Source of the DNA: JBAXAB01 sp037142735
GTDB taxonomy: Bacteria > Patescibacteriota > Minisyncoccia > Phycocordibacterales > CAIZLB01
Assembly: GCA_037142735.1 (NCBI GenBank)
Contig: JBAXAB010000011.1
Span: forward strand, 1-24,027
Direction: 5' to 3'
Length of the DNA: 24,027 bases
Position 1 is the first letter of the stretch. The number at the start of each line of letters is the position of its first letter. Below, piece by piece: positions 1 to 7,266 of the stretch. Position numbers and translations under genes: made by a program. The notes below the pieces were generated by a model. The model was not told the DNA's origin, did not search any database, and was given only the letters and a program-made list of their open reading frames with translations.

Positions 1-76
1 TCGAACCCTCGAAGGCCTTTTGATGGACCTTACCTCTTTAGCAAAGAGGCACATTAGACCACTCTGACACGTCTCC
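1..76 (-). tRNA. tRNA-Ser(GCT), 3' end cut by window edge
   Basis: Read on the minus strand from 76 downwards: acceptor 5' strand GGAGACG, a D-arm with GTGGTC, anticodon stem CCTCT/AGAGG around loop TTGCTAA (anticodon GCT, complement of 40-42), a long variable arm with an AAGGTC/GGCCTT stem as expected for class II serine tRNAs, and the start of the T-arm (GAGGG, TTCGA). The 3' half of the T-arm and the acceptor 3' strand lie beyond position 1. The gene decodes AGC/AGU serine codons. It is transcribed away from the neighbouring membrane-protein gene. Confidence 0.93.
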
Positions 77-94
77 AGTGTGTGATTTCAACAC

Positions 95-103
95 ATTATC
101 ACA
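95..103 (-). promoter_or_regulatory. Extended -10 of the tRNA-Ser promoter
   Basis: On the minus strand the sequence TGTGATAAT is a TGn-type extended -10 box, 18 nt before the tRNA 5' end. It lies in an inverted repeat, TGTGAT at 81-86 and ATCACA at 98-103. The 11-nt spacing is wrong for a CRP site, so I attach no regulator to it. Confidence 0.45.
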
Positions 104-151
104 TTTTTCCAAAAAGCGCGATCATGAAAACATGCCTTTTGGTGAAATTGT

Positions 152-160
152 TGGTATAAT
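152..160 (+). promoter_or_regulatory. Extended -10 promoter of the membrane-protein gene
   Basis: TGGTATAAT is a perfect extended -10 box. Start of transcription is expected near 167, giving an A/T-rich leader of about 30 nt. The only Shine-Dalgarno-like string, AGGA at 178-181, is about 15 nt from the ATG, too far for normal use. Confidence 0.7.
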
Positions 161-196
161 AATTTCATTATTACATTAGGATAAAAGATTAAAAAA

Positions 197-1309
197 ATGA
201 ATTCGAACGAACATCACACAACAACAGAACACGGAGGACATTCTGCAAGTGTAGTGGAGACCAACACACAACTGCTGTTTACTTCAATTATTAAACAAGC
301 CTGGACGTTATTTAAGGAGAAAGGTCTCCGGGTGTATGCTTTAATGATCGTTCCAATTATTTTCGTACTAGCTACTGCTATCATTTCTGTTACAACTATC
401 TATATTGCTGCCAAATGTTCAGGTGTAGATAATCTTTTCGAAGCTTTCATCAGTGTCTACCGCTACGCTCGTGGTTATTTAATTGCATTGGAAGCCGTTA
501 TTGCCCTGATTGTTATAATTGGTGGTTTATATTTCGCATTGAAATCTTCAGTGGCGGCTATCAAGTTGCTTGATTCAACAGAACGTGTGACTGCGCGTCA
601 TTCTTGGAATTCTGTTTCGAACAAGCAGGTTTTTTCTCTTTTGTGGGTATTATTGATTCTTGTGGGCGTTCTTGCTGGAGGTTATATTTTGTTATTCATA
701 CCATTTCTTTTCCTCATCACATTCTATTTTAACGTCATATTTGTGAATGTCCTTGAAGGCAAGAAGGGTGCAGATGCATTTGTGATTTCACGGGAGTATG
801 TTCGAGGATATGCTCCAATAGTTTTTGTTAACCTCCTCTTCATTGTCCTAGGTAGCATGGTGCTTTCTAAGGTTATCAGCTTGTTGGTAGGTCTGCTTCT
901 CTATGTTGTTGGACACACTCCCGTGACAAGTTTGGTTACTTTCATTCTTACTACACTTGCCACCATCGTTCTTATCTTGATCTCTTTCTTGGTTCAAGTA
1001 TTGATTCAATCTTTTTCGACAATCTTCAATTACACGATGTTTAAAAAACTGAAGTCTTTGAAAGCTCACGTTTCGACTGAGATTAAAAAGGGTAGAAAAA
1101 CAGTTTGGGCTTGGTTCATTACCGGAATAGTTCTCTCTGTCATTGTGTGTGTGGGAGTAGTCATCTTTCAAATACTGATGGCCTCAAAAATTAACCTCAG
1201 AGATAATCAGCAGGATCTGCAGATGATGAGGGTAAATAGTGGTTACGATAACAGTGATGATATGCCTTCATTCGATAACCTGCCGGACGGACCTAATGGG
1301 CAATACTAA
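197..1309 (+). CDS. Polytopic membrane protein of unknown function
   Basis: 370 residues. I do not recognise a named family. Hydrophobic stretches suggest about six membrane regions near residues 46-70, 95-117, 146-183, 206-237, 245-275 and 304-328; the longest could be re-entrant or paired helices. The N-terminus is hydrophilic and His/Thr-rich (EHHTTTEHGGH) and the C-terminus is an acidic, Asn/Asp-rich tail; both probably lie on the same side. The overall look resembles DUF975-like or glycerophosphodiester-phosphodiesterase membrane-domain proteins, but that is an impression, not a motif match. The gene has its own extended -10 promoter. Its 3' end overlaps by 17 nt the 3' end of the convergent ComF-like gene, so its transcription must end inside that gene; the hairpin at 1393-1424 is the best candidate. 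Confidence 0.85.
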   Translation: MNSNEHHTTTEHGGHSASVVETNTQLLFTSIIKQAWTLFKEKGLRVYALMIVPIIFVLATAIISVTTIYIAAKCSGVDNLFEAFISVYRYARGYLIALEAVIALIVIIGGLYFALKSSVAAIKLLDSTERVTARHSWNSVSNKQVFSLLWVLLILVGVLAGGYILLFIPFLFLITFYFNVIFVNVLEGKKGADAFVISREYVRGYAPIVFVNLLFIVLGSMVLSKVISLLVGLLLYVVGHTPVTSLVTFILTTLATIVLILISFLVQVLIQSFSTIFNYTMFKKLKSLKAHVSTEIKKGRKTVWAWFITGIVLSVIVCVGVVIFQILMASKINLRDNQQDLQMMRVNSGYDNSDDMPSFDNLPDGPNGQY

Positions 1310-2000
1310 TCGTTAGAATAATCGTAGGATTCAGAATCCGGGACGTTTCTTTTAGATTCAGAAGGGTGCTACCAGTGGTTGTTACATCATCAATAATGAC
1401 CAGCCCGAAAGGGCTGGTCATTATCTGTTTTAAAGCATAAGGGCTAGAGATATTAAATTTATTTTTACTATTTTTAAATCTTTCAGTTCTACCTAGTTTT
1501 TTATTTGCTACATTTTTTAAATCCGCTGAAATCTCAAATATGTTTTGAATATATATTTTTACTTTTTGACTTTGTTTTGGAATGACATTCATTGCTCTTG
1601 TAATATCATCATTATGATCCCAGCTTTTTTCACCACAATGGTAACTGTTTGATGGAGCGGGAGTAATTATCCAGTTATGTAGAGCCGATCTATTATCCAA
1701 TGTGTTGGAAATCTGCGAAATAATCTCGTCCCATAGCAATCTGGCCAGTAAACGTGTTGTATATATATCCCTTTTGTATTTGTGCCAATAAATACAAGCA
1801 TGTACATATGGGTTTGAATAATATGTAATGTATTCAGTGCTCGCGACATCAATCTGACTACAAAGGTTTCGCTCTGTTATGTTACCCAAGCGAGGAGGTT
1901 GAATAGTTCGACTGTCTAATTTCGTTATCTTTTTTTCTTGATACAGAAGCGATAATATAAATCTGTAAGTAGATGTGCATAGGTTATATAAAGTTTTCAT
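1293..2000 (-). CDS. comF: ComF-like phosphoribosyltransferase-fold protein
   Basis: 235 residues. The C-terminal half has the type I PRTase signature: hydrophobic strand plus acidic pair and loop, IIDDVTTTGST at residues 202-212, the PRPP-binding motif. Upstream, WIITPAPSN and RTERFKNSKNKF match by eye the ComF positions usually written as VPVP and RxxNxxxAF. ComF proteins are cytoplasmic and needed for handling transformed DNA in competent bacteria; catalytic activity is not established for the family. The N-terminal four-Cys zinc finger of classical ComF is absent: the few Cys residues are scattered. The gene is divergent from pilM, sharing about 56 bp of upstream DNA, which fits a joint role in DNA uptake. 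It converges with the membrane-protein gene and overlaps it by 17 nt. Assignment to the PRTase fold is firm; the ComF role is likely but inferred. Confidence 0.8.
   Translation of the reverse strand: MKTLYNLCTSTYRFILSLLYQEKKITKLDSRTIQPPRLGNITERNLCSQIDVASTEYITYYSNPYVHACIYWHKYKRDIYTTRLLARLLWDEIISQISNTLDNRSALHNWIITPAPSNSYHCGEKSWDHNDDITRAMNVIPKQSQKVKIYIQNIFEISADLKNVANKKLGRTERFKNSKNKFNISSPYALKQIMTSPFGLVIIDDVTTTGSTLLNLKETSRILNPTIILTISIAH
1393..1424. terminator. Perfect 14-bp hairpin, possible terminator inside comF-like gene
   Basis: ATAATGACCAGCCC pairs perfectly with GGGCTGGTCATTAT across a GAAA tetraloop (plus strand). Downstream on the plus strand is CTGTTTT, a short, imperfect T-run. This fits termination of the membrane-protein gene that ends at 1309. 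On the minus strand the same bases encode residues 193-203 of the ComF-like protein, just before and inside its PRPP-binding loop. That it terminates transcription is inferred. Confidence 0.5.
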
Positions 2001-2018
2001 TTTTCATTCGCCAGTGCA

Positions 2019-2029
2019 TGGTATATAAT
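2019..2029 (+). promoter_or_regulatory. Promoter of the pilM operon, in a divergent region
   Basis: TGGTATATAAT contains both TGG-TATATA (extended -10) and TATAAT at 2024-2029. Transcription should begin near 2036, leaving about 21 nt before the pilM ATG. The same A/T core read on the minus strand (TTATAT, TATCAT) could serve the ComF-like gene, so the two divergent genes probably have overlapping promoters. Confidence 0.55.
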
Positions 2030-2056
2030 GATAAAGACCAGTATTCTAAGCTCTTC

Positions 2057-3184
2057 ATGTCAAATTTTTTTCAAAATCTTTTCAAATCTAACGAAGGAAG
2101 CGTCATTGGTATAGACGTTGGTTCTTCTTCGCTCAAAATAGTTCAAATCAAAAAAAAGCACGGTAGGGCAGTGCTCGAGACTTACGGAGCCTTATCTCTG
2201 GGGCCTTATTCAAAGTTGTCCGTTGGGCAGGTAACAAACCTGCCTCCAGATAAAATAGGCGAAGCATTGATTGATCTTGTTCGTGAGTCAAACGTAACCA
2301 GTCTTGTGGGTGGCCTCTCAATTCCATTTAGATCAAGCTTGGTTTCACTTATTGAGCTACCTGCACTTGGAGAAAAGAAATTGAAAGAAATGATTCCGAT
2401 TGAGGCGCGCAAATATATTCCTGTACCGATTAGCGAAGTAACACTGGATTGGTGGATTGTTCCTAGTGAGCATGACAACTCATTGGATTTTGTTGAAAAT
2501 GATGACGAAGAAAAACGTATAAAAGAAGCTCAAACTAAAAAAACTGAAGTCTTGGTGGTTTCGATTCATAATGATGTGTTAACAAATTACACAACGATTG
2601 TGAAGCAGGCAAAACTTGAGGAATCTTTTTTTGAAATCGAAATGTTTAGTTCAACTCGTGCACTTTTAAGCGGCGAGACTCAGCCAGTTCTAATTTTTGA
2701 TTTCGGGGCTTCGTCTACAAAGATTTATATACTTGAAAGAGGTGTTATTAAGTATTCTCACGTCATTAATCGAGGTTCACAAGAAATTACGATGACTATT
2801 TCACGCAGTCTCGGTATTACGTTTGATCAAGCGGAACATATAAAGAGAAATCTAGGAAGTGGCCAAATCCCAAATGAAAAAAATATTTATGATGCCATTT
2901 CTCTCACTCTTGATTACATCTTCTCAGAAGCCAATAGCACGGTGTTGAACTACCAACGTAAGTACAATAAAGTTATCAGTAAGGTGATTCTGACTGGCGG
3001 GGGATCTAATATGAAAGGTGTCTTTGAAATGGCAAAGGCTAATTTCCAGACTGAGGTAGTGAACGGTATGCCGTTTTCAAAAGTAGAGACCCCAGCTTTC
3101 ATGGATGAAGTCTTGAAATCAATCGGTATGGAATTTTCTGTGGCAATAGGTGTTGCCCTTCGTAAGTTGCAAGAGTTTACATAG
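2057..3184 (+). CDS. pilM: PilM, actin-like type IV pilus assembly protein
   Basis: 375 residues from the ATG at 2057, chosen because upstream in-frame Met codons lie in or before the -10 box and would add a non-conserved tail. PilM is a cytoplasmic actin/FtsA-fold ATP-binding protein that holds the N-terminal tail of PilN under the inner membrane. Visible fold motifs are the N-terminal phosphate-1 motif (IGIDVGSSSLKIVQI), the internal phosphate-2 motif (LIFDFGASSTKIYIL) and the adenosine motif near the C-terminus (VILTGGGSNMKGV). The family's usual length is about 350 residues, so this is complete. It heads the pilus locus, 111 nt before the pilN-like gene. Confidence 0.93.
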   Translation: MSNFFQNLFKSNEGSVIGIDVGSSSLKIVQIKKKHGRAVLETYGALSLGPYSKLSVGQVTNLPPDKIGEALIDLVRESNVTSLVGGLSIPFRSSLVSLIELPALGEKKLKEMIPIEARKYIPVPISEVTLDWWIVPSEHDNSLDFVENDDEEKRIKEAQTKKTEVLVVSIHNDVLTNYTTIVKQAKLEESFFEIEMFSSTRALLSGETQPVLIFDFGASSTKIYILERGVIKYSHVINRGSQEITMTISRSLGITFDQAEHIKRNLGSGQIPNEKNIYDAISLTLDYIFSEANSTVLNYQRKYNKVISKVILTGGGSNMKGVFEMAKANFQTEVVNGMPFSKVETPAFMDEVLKSIGMEFSVAIGVALRKLQEFT

Positions 3185-3275
3185 TATCTCTTCTTTGGCA
3201 ATGACCCACTTTTGGTCGGTTTGTATTTATGCACACACCTCATTGGTTGAGTGGCTATTGTTTTTATTAGTGCGG

Positions 3276-3284
3276 TGATATAAT
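3276..3284 (+). promoter_or_regulatory. Extended -10 promoter before the pilN-like gene
   Basis: TGATATAAT is a complete extended -10 box. It ends 11 nt before the ATG at 3296, so the leader would be only 4-5 nt. This splits pilM from the rest of the locus as a transcription unit, or adds a second internal start. Confidence 0.6.
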
Positions 3285-3295
3285 AAAACAAGTTT

Positions 3296-4039
3296 ATGGA
3301 AACAAAATTCCAAACATCTTTTATACCAAAGGCACCAGTCACAGATTCTCCAGTCAGCAGGAGATCATCTGGGTTTGGTGTGTTATTTTTGATCTCATTT
3401 ATTATATTCATGGCCAGTGTCTGTGGCGCTGCCGGAACTTTCTTTTATAATCAGATCATCGACAAAAAAATTGTTGATGGAAATGATCAGTTGACCAAGA
3501 GCAAGAACATTTTTGACCCTACTTTAGTTCAAGAGTACACGCGATTAAATGATAGAATTACCGCTTCGTATGAAATATTGAAAAAACACATAGCACTCTC
3601 TAATGTGTTTGATGTTATTTCAGCTGTAACTTTGAAAAGTGCTCGTTTTACTAACTTTACCTACGGTAATGCTGGAGGGGATAAAGTAACATTAAATATG
3701 AATGGTCAGGCTCCAAGTTATGAAACAGTAGCTTTGCAAGCTCGTGCATTATCTGATCCTTCAATGAAGTATCGAAATGCGTTCAAGAGTCCGCTTTTTG
3801 GAAATATAACATCTGATGCACAGGGAAATGTTAGCTTTAATCTTTCCACTTCTCTTGATCCAACGGTTATTTCTTACTATAGATTAGTTCAAGATCTTAA
3901 GAAGGCTGGACTTTTGGATGCGTATGCAAATATTGGCCTACAAGTTTCTACGGTCGATACATCAATTAGCACGTCAACTGATAAAAGCGTTCGACCAAAT
4001 GTTCCTCAACCAGTTAACCGTAATAAAATAAACCCATAA
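3296..4039 (+). CDS. pilN: PilN-like type IV pilus platform protein
   Basis: 247 residues. A hydrophilic N-terminal tail of about 26 residues is followed by one membrane helix near residues 27-50, a helical/coiled stretch (EYTRLNDRITASYEILKK), and a mixed alpha/beta periplasmic-side domain, then a Ser/Thr/Pro/Asn-rich tail. This is the PilN plan: a cytoplasmic tail for PilM, one TM segment, and a ferredoxin-like domain that pairs with PilO. The classical INLLP tail motif is not evident, so the call rests on position (pilM next door, pilO-like downstream) and topology. It is longer than typical PilN (about 200 residues) because of the C-terminal tail. No Shine-Dalgarno is present. The next gene starts 4 nt after the stop. 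Confidence 0.72.
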   Translation: METKFQTSFIPKAPVTDSPVSRRSSGFGVLFLISFIIFMASVCGAAGTFFYNQIIDKKIVDGNDQLTKSKNIFDPTLVQEYTRLNDRITASYEILKKHIALSNVFDVISAVTLKSARFTNFTYGNAGGDKVTLNMNGQAPSYETVALQARALSDPSMKYRNAFKSPLFGNITSDAQGNVSFNLSTSLDPTVISYYRLVQDLKKAGLLDAYANIGLQVSTVDTSISTSTDKSVRPNVPQPVNRNKINP

Positions 4040-4043
4040 AGCC

Positions 4044-4586
4044 ATGAGAATTCTTGTCCCAATATTATTAATAGGAGCAGCGATAGGAATATTCTTTGGA
4101 TATACTAACGGTAGCTACCACGCTGTGCTTGATAAAAGAGTGCAATATGCTCAGATTGAAACAGCTCAGAAAAATGCATATGAATTGGGCAAACAGAAAA
4201 GTAAAATTCTCGCGATGAGGGGGAATATTTCGGATAACGACATTTTACAGCTTTCAAAAATGCTTCCCGACGGAGTTGATAACCTGGGGCTTATTATTGA
4301 AATGAAAAATATTGCCAAAAAGGACAATATGGGTTTGCCTCAAAACCCTCAGATTAATCAAGGTGCGGTGGCAAAATCAGGAACAAAAGGGATTGATTCT
4401 GCAAAATATGGGGCACTGTCTATGACATTTAGTGTAACAGGAACATACGATCAGTTTCTTGTGTTTCTAAAGGACCTAGAGACGTATGTTCGAATTGTTG
4501 ATGTTGTTGGTCTTTCGTTTAGTGCCGCAGGGAGGGCTGACCTGTACGATTTTAGTCTTACTATTCAAACCTATTGGTTAAAATAA
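4044..4586 (+). CDS. pilO: PilO-like type IV pilus platform protein
   Basis: 180 residues: N-terminal membrane helix (about residues 2-21), a helical segment, then a compact domain with a disordered Asn/Gln/Gly linker near residues 95-118. The C-terminal part (LSMTFSVTGTYDQFLVFLKDLE, residues about 126-147 in outline) matches the PilO/ComGF-like pattern in which a strand pair is followed by the conserved G-x-Y-x-x-F-L-x-F-L-x-x-L-E helix. PilO dimerises with PilN on the outer face of the cytoplasmic membrane to align the motor platform. The gene is tightly packed between the pilN- and pilP-like genes (4 and 6 nt gaps), with no ribosome-binding site visible. Confidence 0.8.
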   Translation: MRILVPILLIGAAIGIFFGYTNGSYHAVLDKRVQYAQIETAQKNAYELGKQKSKILAMRGNISDNDILQLSKMLPDGVDNLGLIIEMKNIAKKDNMGLPQNPQINQGAVAKSGTKGIDSAKYGALSMTFSVTGTYDQFLVFLKDLETYVRIVDVVGLSFSAAGRADLYDFSLTIQTYWLK

Positions 4587-4592
4587 ATTTTT

Positions 4593-5066
4593 ATGTCATC
4601 AACCTTAAAGAAAATAATCATAGTAATAGTGGTACTTGCAGTCGGGTTTTTTATCTACAGTTATTTCTTTGTCTCAAAAAAAGATACTACGCCTGGGTTG
4701 ACAGATGTGTCTGCCGAATCTAATGCAAGCACTTCTACTAGCGGTATCGATCTCACTCAAAATGATCTTTATGTAAAACAACTGACTGCTATGAGCGCAA
4801 TCTCTTTTGATTTTTATCTTTTTAAGGATGTTGCCTACAAGATTCTTCATTCTCCAACAGTAATCGTTCAAGATGAACCAAAAGGAAGACATAATCCATT
4901 TGCTCCAATTGAACAAGGTGATGGATCATATGTGGCAGACTTAACAGCGCCAGCGTCAGGATTTCAGATTACATCTACAAGTACAGTGGCAGCTTCTACA
5001 AGTCCTGCAATTCAACCAAACAAACCAAAAAACCTCAAAATACCTTCTTTTGATTCTGCTCAATAA
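4593..5066 (+). CDS. Small membrane-anchored pilus protein, PilP-like position
   Basis: 157 residues with one N-terminal membrane helix (about residues 7-27), a low-complexity Ser/Thr-rich linker, a short helical core and a disordered Ser/Thr/Pro tail. The string GRHNPFAPIE near residue 97 recalls the RDPF motif of PilP, the lipoprotein that joins PilNO to the secretin in Gram-negative bacteria. There is no lipobox Cys, and no secretin gene is in the window, as expected for a cell envelope without a classical outer membrane. I therefore call it PilP-like by position and one motif only. It is the last gene before the pilB promoter. Confidence 0.6.
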   Translation: MSSTLKKIIIVIVVLAVGFFIYSYFFVSKKDTTPGLTDVSAESNASTSTSGIDLTQNDLYVKQLTAMSAISFDFYLFKDVAYKILHSPTVIVQDEPKGRHNPFAPIEQGDGSYVADLTAPASGFQITSTSTVAASTSPAIQPNKPKNLKIPSFDSAQ

Positions 5067-5072
5067 AAATAA

Positions 5073-5081
5073 TGGTATAAT
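5073..5081 (+). promoter_or_regulatory. Leaderless promoter of pilB
   Basis: TGGTATAAT, a perfect extended -10 box, ends 6 nt before the pilB ATG at 5088. With the usual 6-7 nt from -10 to start of transcription, the mRNA begins at the ATG itself. Confidence 0.7.
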
Positions 5082-5087
5082 ATCAAT

Positions 5088-6800
5088 ATGAGTTTTTTAG
5101 ACATCCTTGCACGAGATAAAGTAATTACGAAAGATGACATTAGTTATGTGACCCAAGAGTCACAAGGTTCTGAAAAAACTATCGAACAGATTCTTAAAGA
5201 ACGAGGTATTACTTCAGACCAGATTCAAAAAGCTAAAGGTGAATTTTTAGAAATCCCAAGTAGGGCGATTGGTGAAAAGGAAATTCCTTTTGATATTTTA
5301 AAGTACATCCCAGAAGAGTCAGCCTCACACTATAAAATTATTCCGCTTGGTGTTGAGGACAGTACATTGGAAGTTGGTTTTGTAGATCCTGATAACATTG
5401 AGGCTCGAGATGCATTGAACTTTATTTCTCAGAAAATTGGTATGCCATACAGAATCTTTCTGGTCTCTGAAGATGATTTTGTGAAGGTACTTGATTCATA
5501 CAGAGGATTGTCAGGTGAAGTGAGTAAGGCATTGGGGGATCTTGACACTACTTTTAAGAATGAAAATCTAGATATCAACAAAGAAGAAAAGGCGGGTAAT
5601 CCAAAAGATATTAATATTATCGAGGATGCTCCTGTAACAAAAATTGTTGCTACTATTTTACGGTACGCCATCGAAGGAGAAGCATCAGATATCCATATCG
5701 AACCAATGGCTGAAAATGTGCGTGTCCGTTTTCGTGTTGACGGTACTATGAATACAAGTTTAGTGTTACCTGTGAAGGTTCGTGAGGCTGTTGTGTCGCG
5801 TATCAAGATCCTTTGTAACATGAAATTGGACGAAAGAAGAAAGCCTCAGGACGGAAGATTCTCTGCTCGTATTGATGACCGCAAGATCGATTTTCGTGTG
5901 TCGACCTTTCCAACCTACTACGGTGAGAAAGTTGTAATGAGAATCTTGGATCAACAGAGGGGTGTGGCAAAATTGTCTGAAATTGGTTTTACTGAAGAGA
6001 ATCTTGCTTTGATTATGGAAGCGATTAACAAGCCCTACGGACTGGTTCTAATTTCAGGTCCAACTGGTTCAGGAAAAAGTACAACGCTTTATTCAATGTT
6101 GAACGAGATTGATCGTGACGAACAGAACGTACTTTCACTTGAGGACCCGATTGAATACAACATTGCTGGTATGAACCAATCGCAAGTACACCCTGAGATC
6201 GGTTACACGTTTGCAACAGGACTTCGTACCACTCTTCGTCAGGATCCGGATGTAATCATGGTGGGAGAAATTCGAGATAAAGAAACAGCCCAGCTGGCTA
6301 TTCAAGCCGCCCTCACTGGTCACCTTGTACTTTCAACCATCCACACCAACAGTTCAGTGGGTATTGTGCCCCGACTAGTAGATATGGGTATCGATCCTTA
6401 CTTGATTGCCCCAACTCTTATATTGGGAATGGCGCAACGTTTGGTAGGTAAGGCGTACCTTCCGGCTGTCGAAAGTGTCCCAGTTGACGGTAGTTTTAAA
6501 GCTATGATTGATGCGGAATTTGCAGATTTACCAGCCGAGTTTAAATCTAAAATTCCTGAACAAAAAGAGGTATATAGAAGAAAGCCAACCCCTGATTGTC
6601 CAAAGGGAACAAAGGGTCGTTTGGCGGTGACTGAGGTGTATAAAATGGATAGACAGTTGGAGGAGATTATTTTGAAAGAGCCTACAGAGCTCTCTATCAA
6701 TAAGTATTTACGTTCAAAGGGAATGCTGACTATGAAAGAAGACGCTATGATTAAGGCCTTGAAAAAAATTATCCCCTTTGAGGAGGTCAGTGATTTATAA
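5088..6800 (+). CDS. pilB: PilB, pilus extension ATPase
   Basis: 570 residues, normal for PilB/GspE. The N-terminal MshEN/GspE-N region (to about residue 150) is followed by the PAS-like N2 region and the RecA-like ATPase core. Visible motifs: Walker A GPTGSGKST at 324-332, Walker B region DPDVIMVGEIRD at 386-397, and the His box TGHLVLSTIHTN. As a hexamer it drives pilin polymerisation through PilC. One oddity: the zinc tetracysteine of PilB/GspE is gone. Where a CxxC pair is expected after LAQRL the text is AYLPAVES, and where CxxC-GYxGR is expected the text is PDCPKGTKGR, leaving a single Cys504. Otherwise no sign of decay. The promoter makes its mRNA leaderless, and a receiver gene follows after a 51-nt gap. 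Confidence 0.96.
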   Translation: MSFLDILARDKVITKDDISYVTQESQGSEKTIEQILKERGITSDQIQKAKGEFLEIPSRAIGEKEIPFDILKYIPEESASHYKIIPLGVEDSTLEVGFVDPDNIEARDALNFISQKIGMPYRIFLVSEDDFVKVLDSYRGLSGEVSKALGDLDTTFKNENLDINKEEKAGNPKDINIIEDAPVTKIVATILRYAIEGEASDIHIEPMAENVRVRFRVDGTMNTSLVLPVKVREAVVSRIKILCNMKLDERRKPQDGRFSARIDDRKIDFRVSTFPTYYGEKVVMRILDQQRGVAKLSEIGFTEENLALIMEAINKPYGLVLISGPTGSGKSTTLYSMLNEIDRDEQNVLSLEDPIEYNIAGMNQSQVHPEIGYTFATGLRTTLRQDPDVIMVGEIRDKETAQLAIQAALTGHLVLSTIHTNSSVGIVPRLVDMGIDPYLIAPTLILGMAQRLVGKAYLPAVESVPVDGSFKAMIDAEFADLPAEFKSKIPEQKEVYRRKPTPDCPKGTKGRLAVTEVYKMDRQLEEIILKEPTELSINKYLRSKGMLTMKEDAMIKALKKIIPFEEVSDL

Positions 6801-6806
6801 TAAATT

Positions 6807-6815
6807 TGATATACT
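6807..6815 (+). promoter_or_regulatory. Extended -10 promoter before the receiver gene
   Basis: TGATATACT fits an extended -10 box. Start of transcription near 6822 gives a leader of about 30 nt before the ATG at 6852. It may drive the receiver-pilT-pilC unit. Confidence 0.5.
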
Positions 6816-6851
6816 ATCTATACGAAATTAAAACTTTAATAACCACACTCT

Positions 6852-7265
6852 ATGAATAAGGACCAACCATATAAGATACTGATAGTGGACGACGACAAGT
6901 TTTTATTGAATATGTATTCAATAAAATTCCAAAAAGAAAAGTTTGATGTGACAACGGCAGGGAATGGCCTTGAAGCTTTAGAAAAACTACGAGGAGGTTT
7001 TATTCCAGATGCAATTATTCTTGATATAGTGATGCCTGTCATGGACGGGTTAGAATCTTTACAGAATATTCGTAAGGAAAACCTGGCCAAGGCCTCTGTT
7101 ATTATAGTTTTAAGTAACCAAGGCCAATCATCAGATATAGAGAAAGCAAAACAACTAGGTATAAATGGATATATTGTGAAGGCTACAACTATCCCAGCAG
7201 AAGTAGTCTCAGAAGTCTTGAGGGTATTAAAAAATGCAAGTGGAGAGTCTAATGTAAAGCAATAG
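6852..7265 (+). CDS. CheY-like single-domain response regulator
   Basis: 137 residues, one receiver domain with no output domain. Acidic cluster D13-D14-D15, phospho-acceptor D58 (ILDIVMPVMDG), the Thr/Ser switch as S88 (VLSNQ) and conserved K110 (GYIVKA) are all present, so phosphorylation should be possible. Single-domain receivers such as PilG and PilH control pilus motors in Pseudomonas; here the gene is placed between the extension and retraction ATPase genes and ends one base before the pilT start codon. Acting on PilB or PilT is therefore a fair inference. No histidine kinase is encoded in the window. Confidence 0.92.
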   Translation: MNKDQPYKILIVDDDKFLLNMYSIKFQKEKFDVTTAGNGLEALEKLRGGFIPDAIILDIVMPVMDGLESLQNIRKENLAKASVIIVLSNQGQSSDIEKAKQLGINGYIVKATTIPAEVVSEVLRVLKNASGESNVKQ

Positions 7266-7266
7266 T

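Noticed and set aside
3185..3295. Weak dyad GACC...GGTC after pilM as a terminator.
   Set aside because: A 4-bp stem without a T-run is not convincing; only the pilN promoter in this gap is supported.
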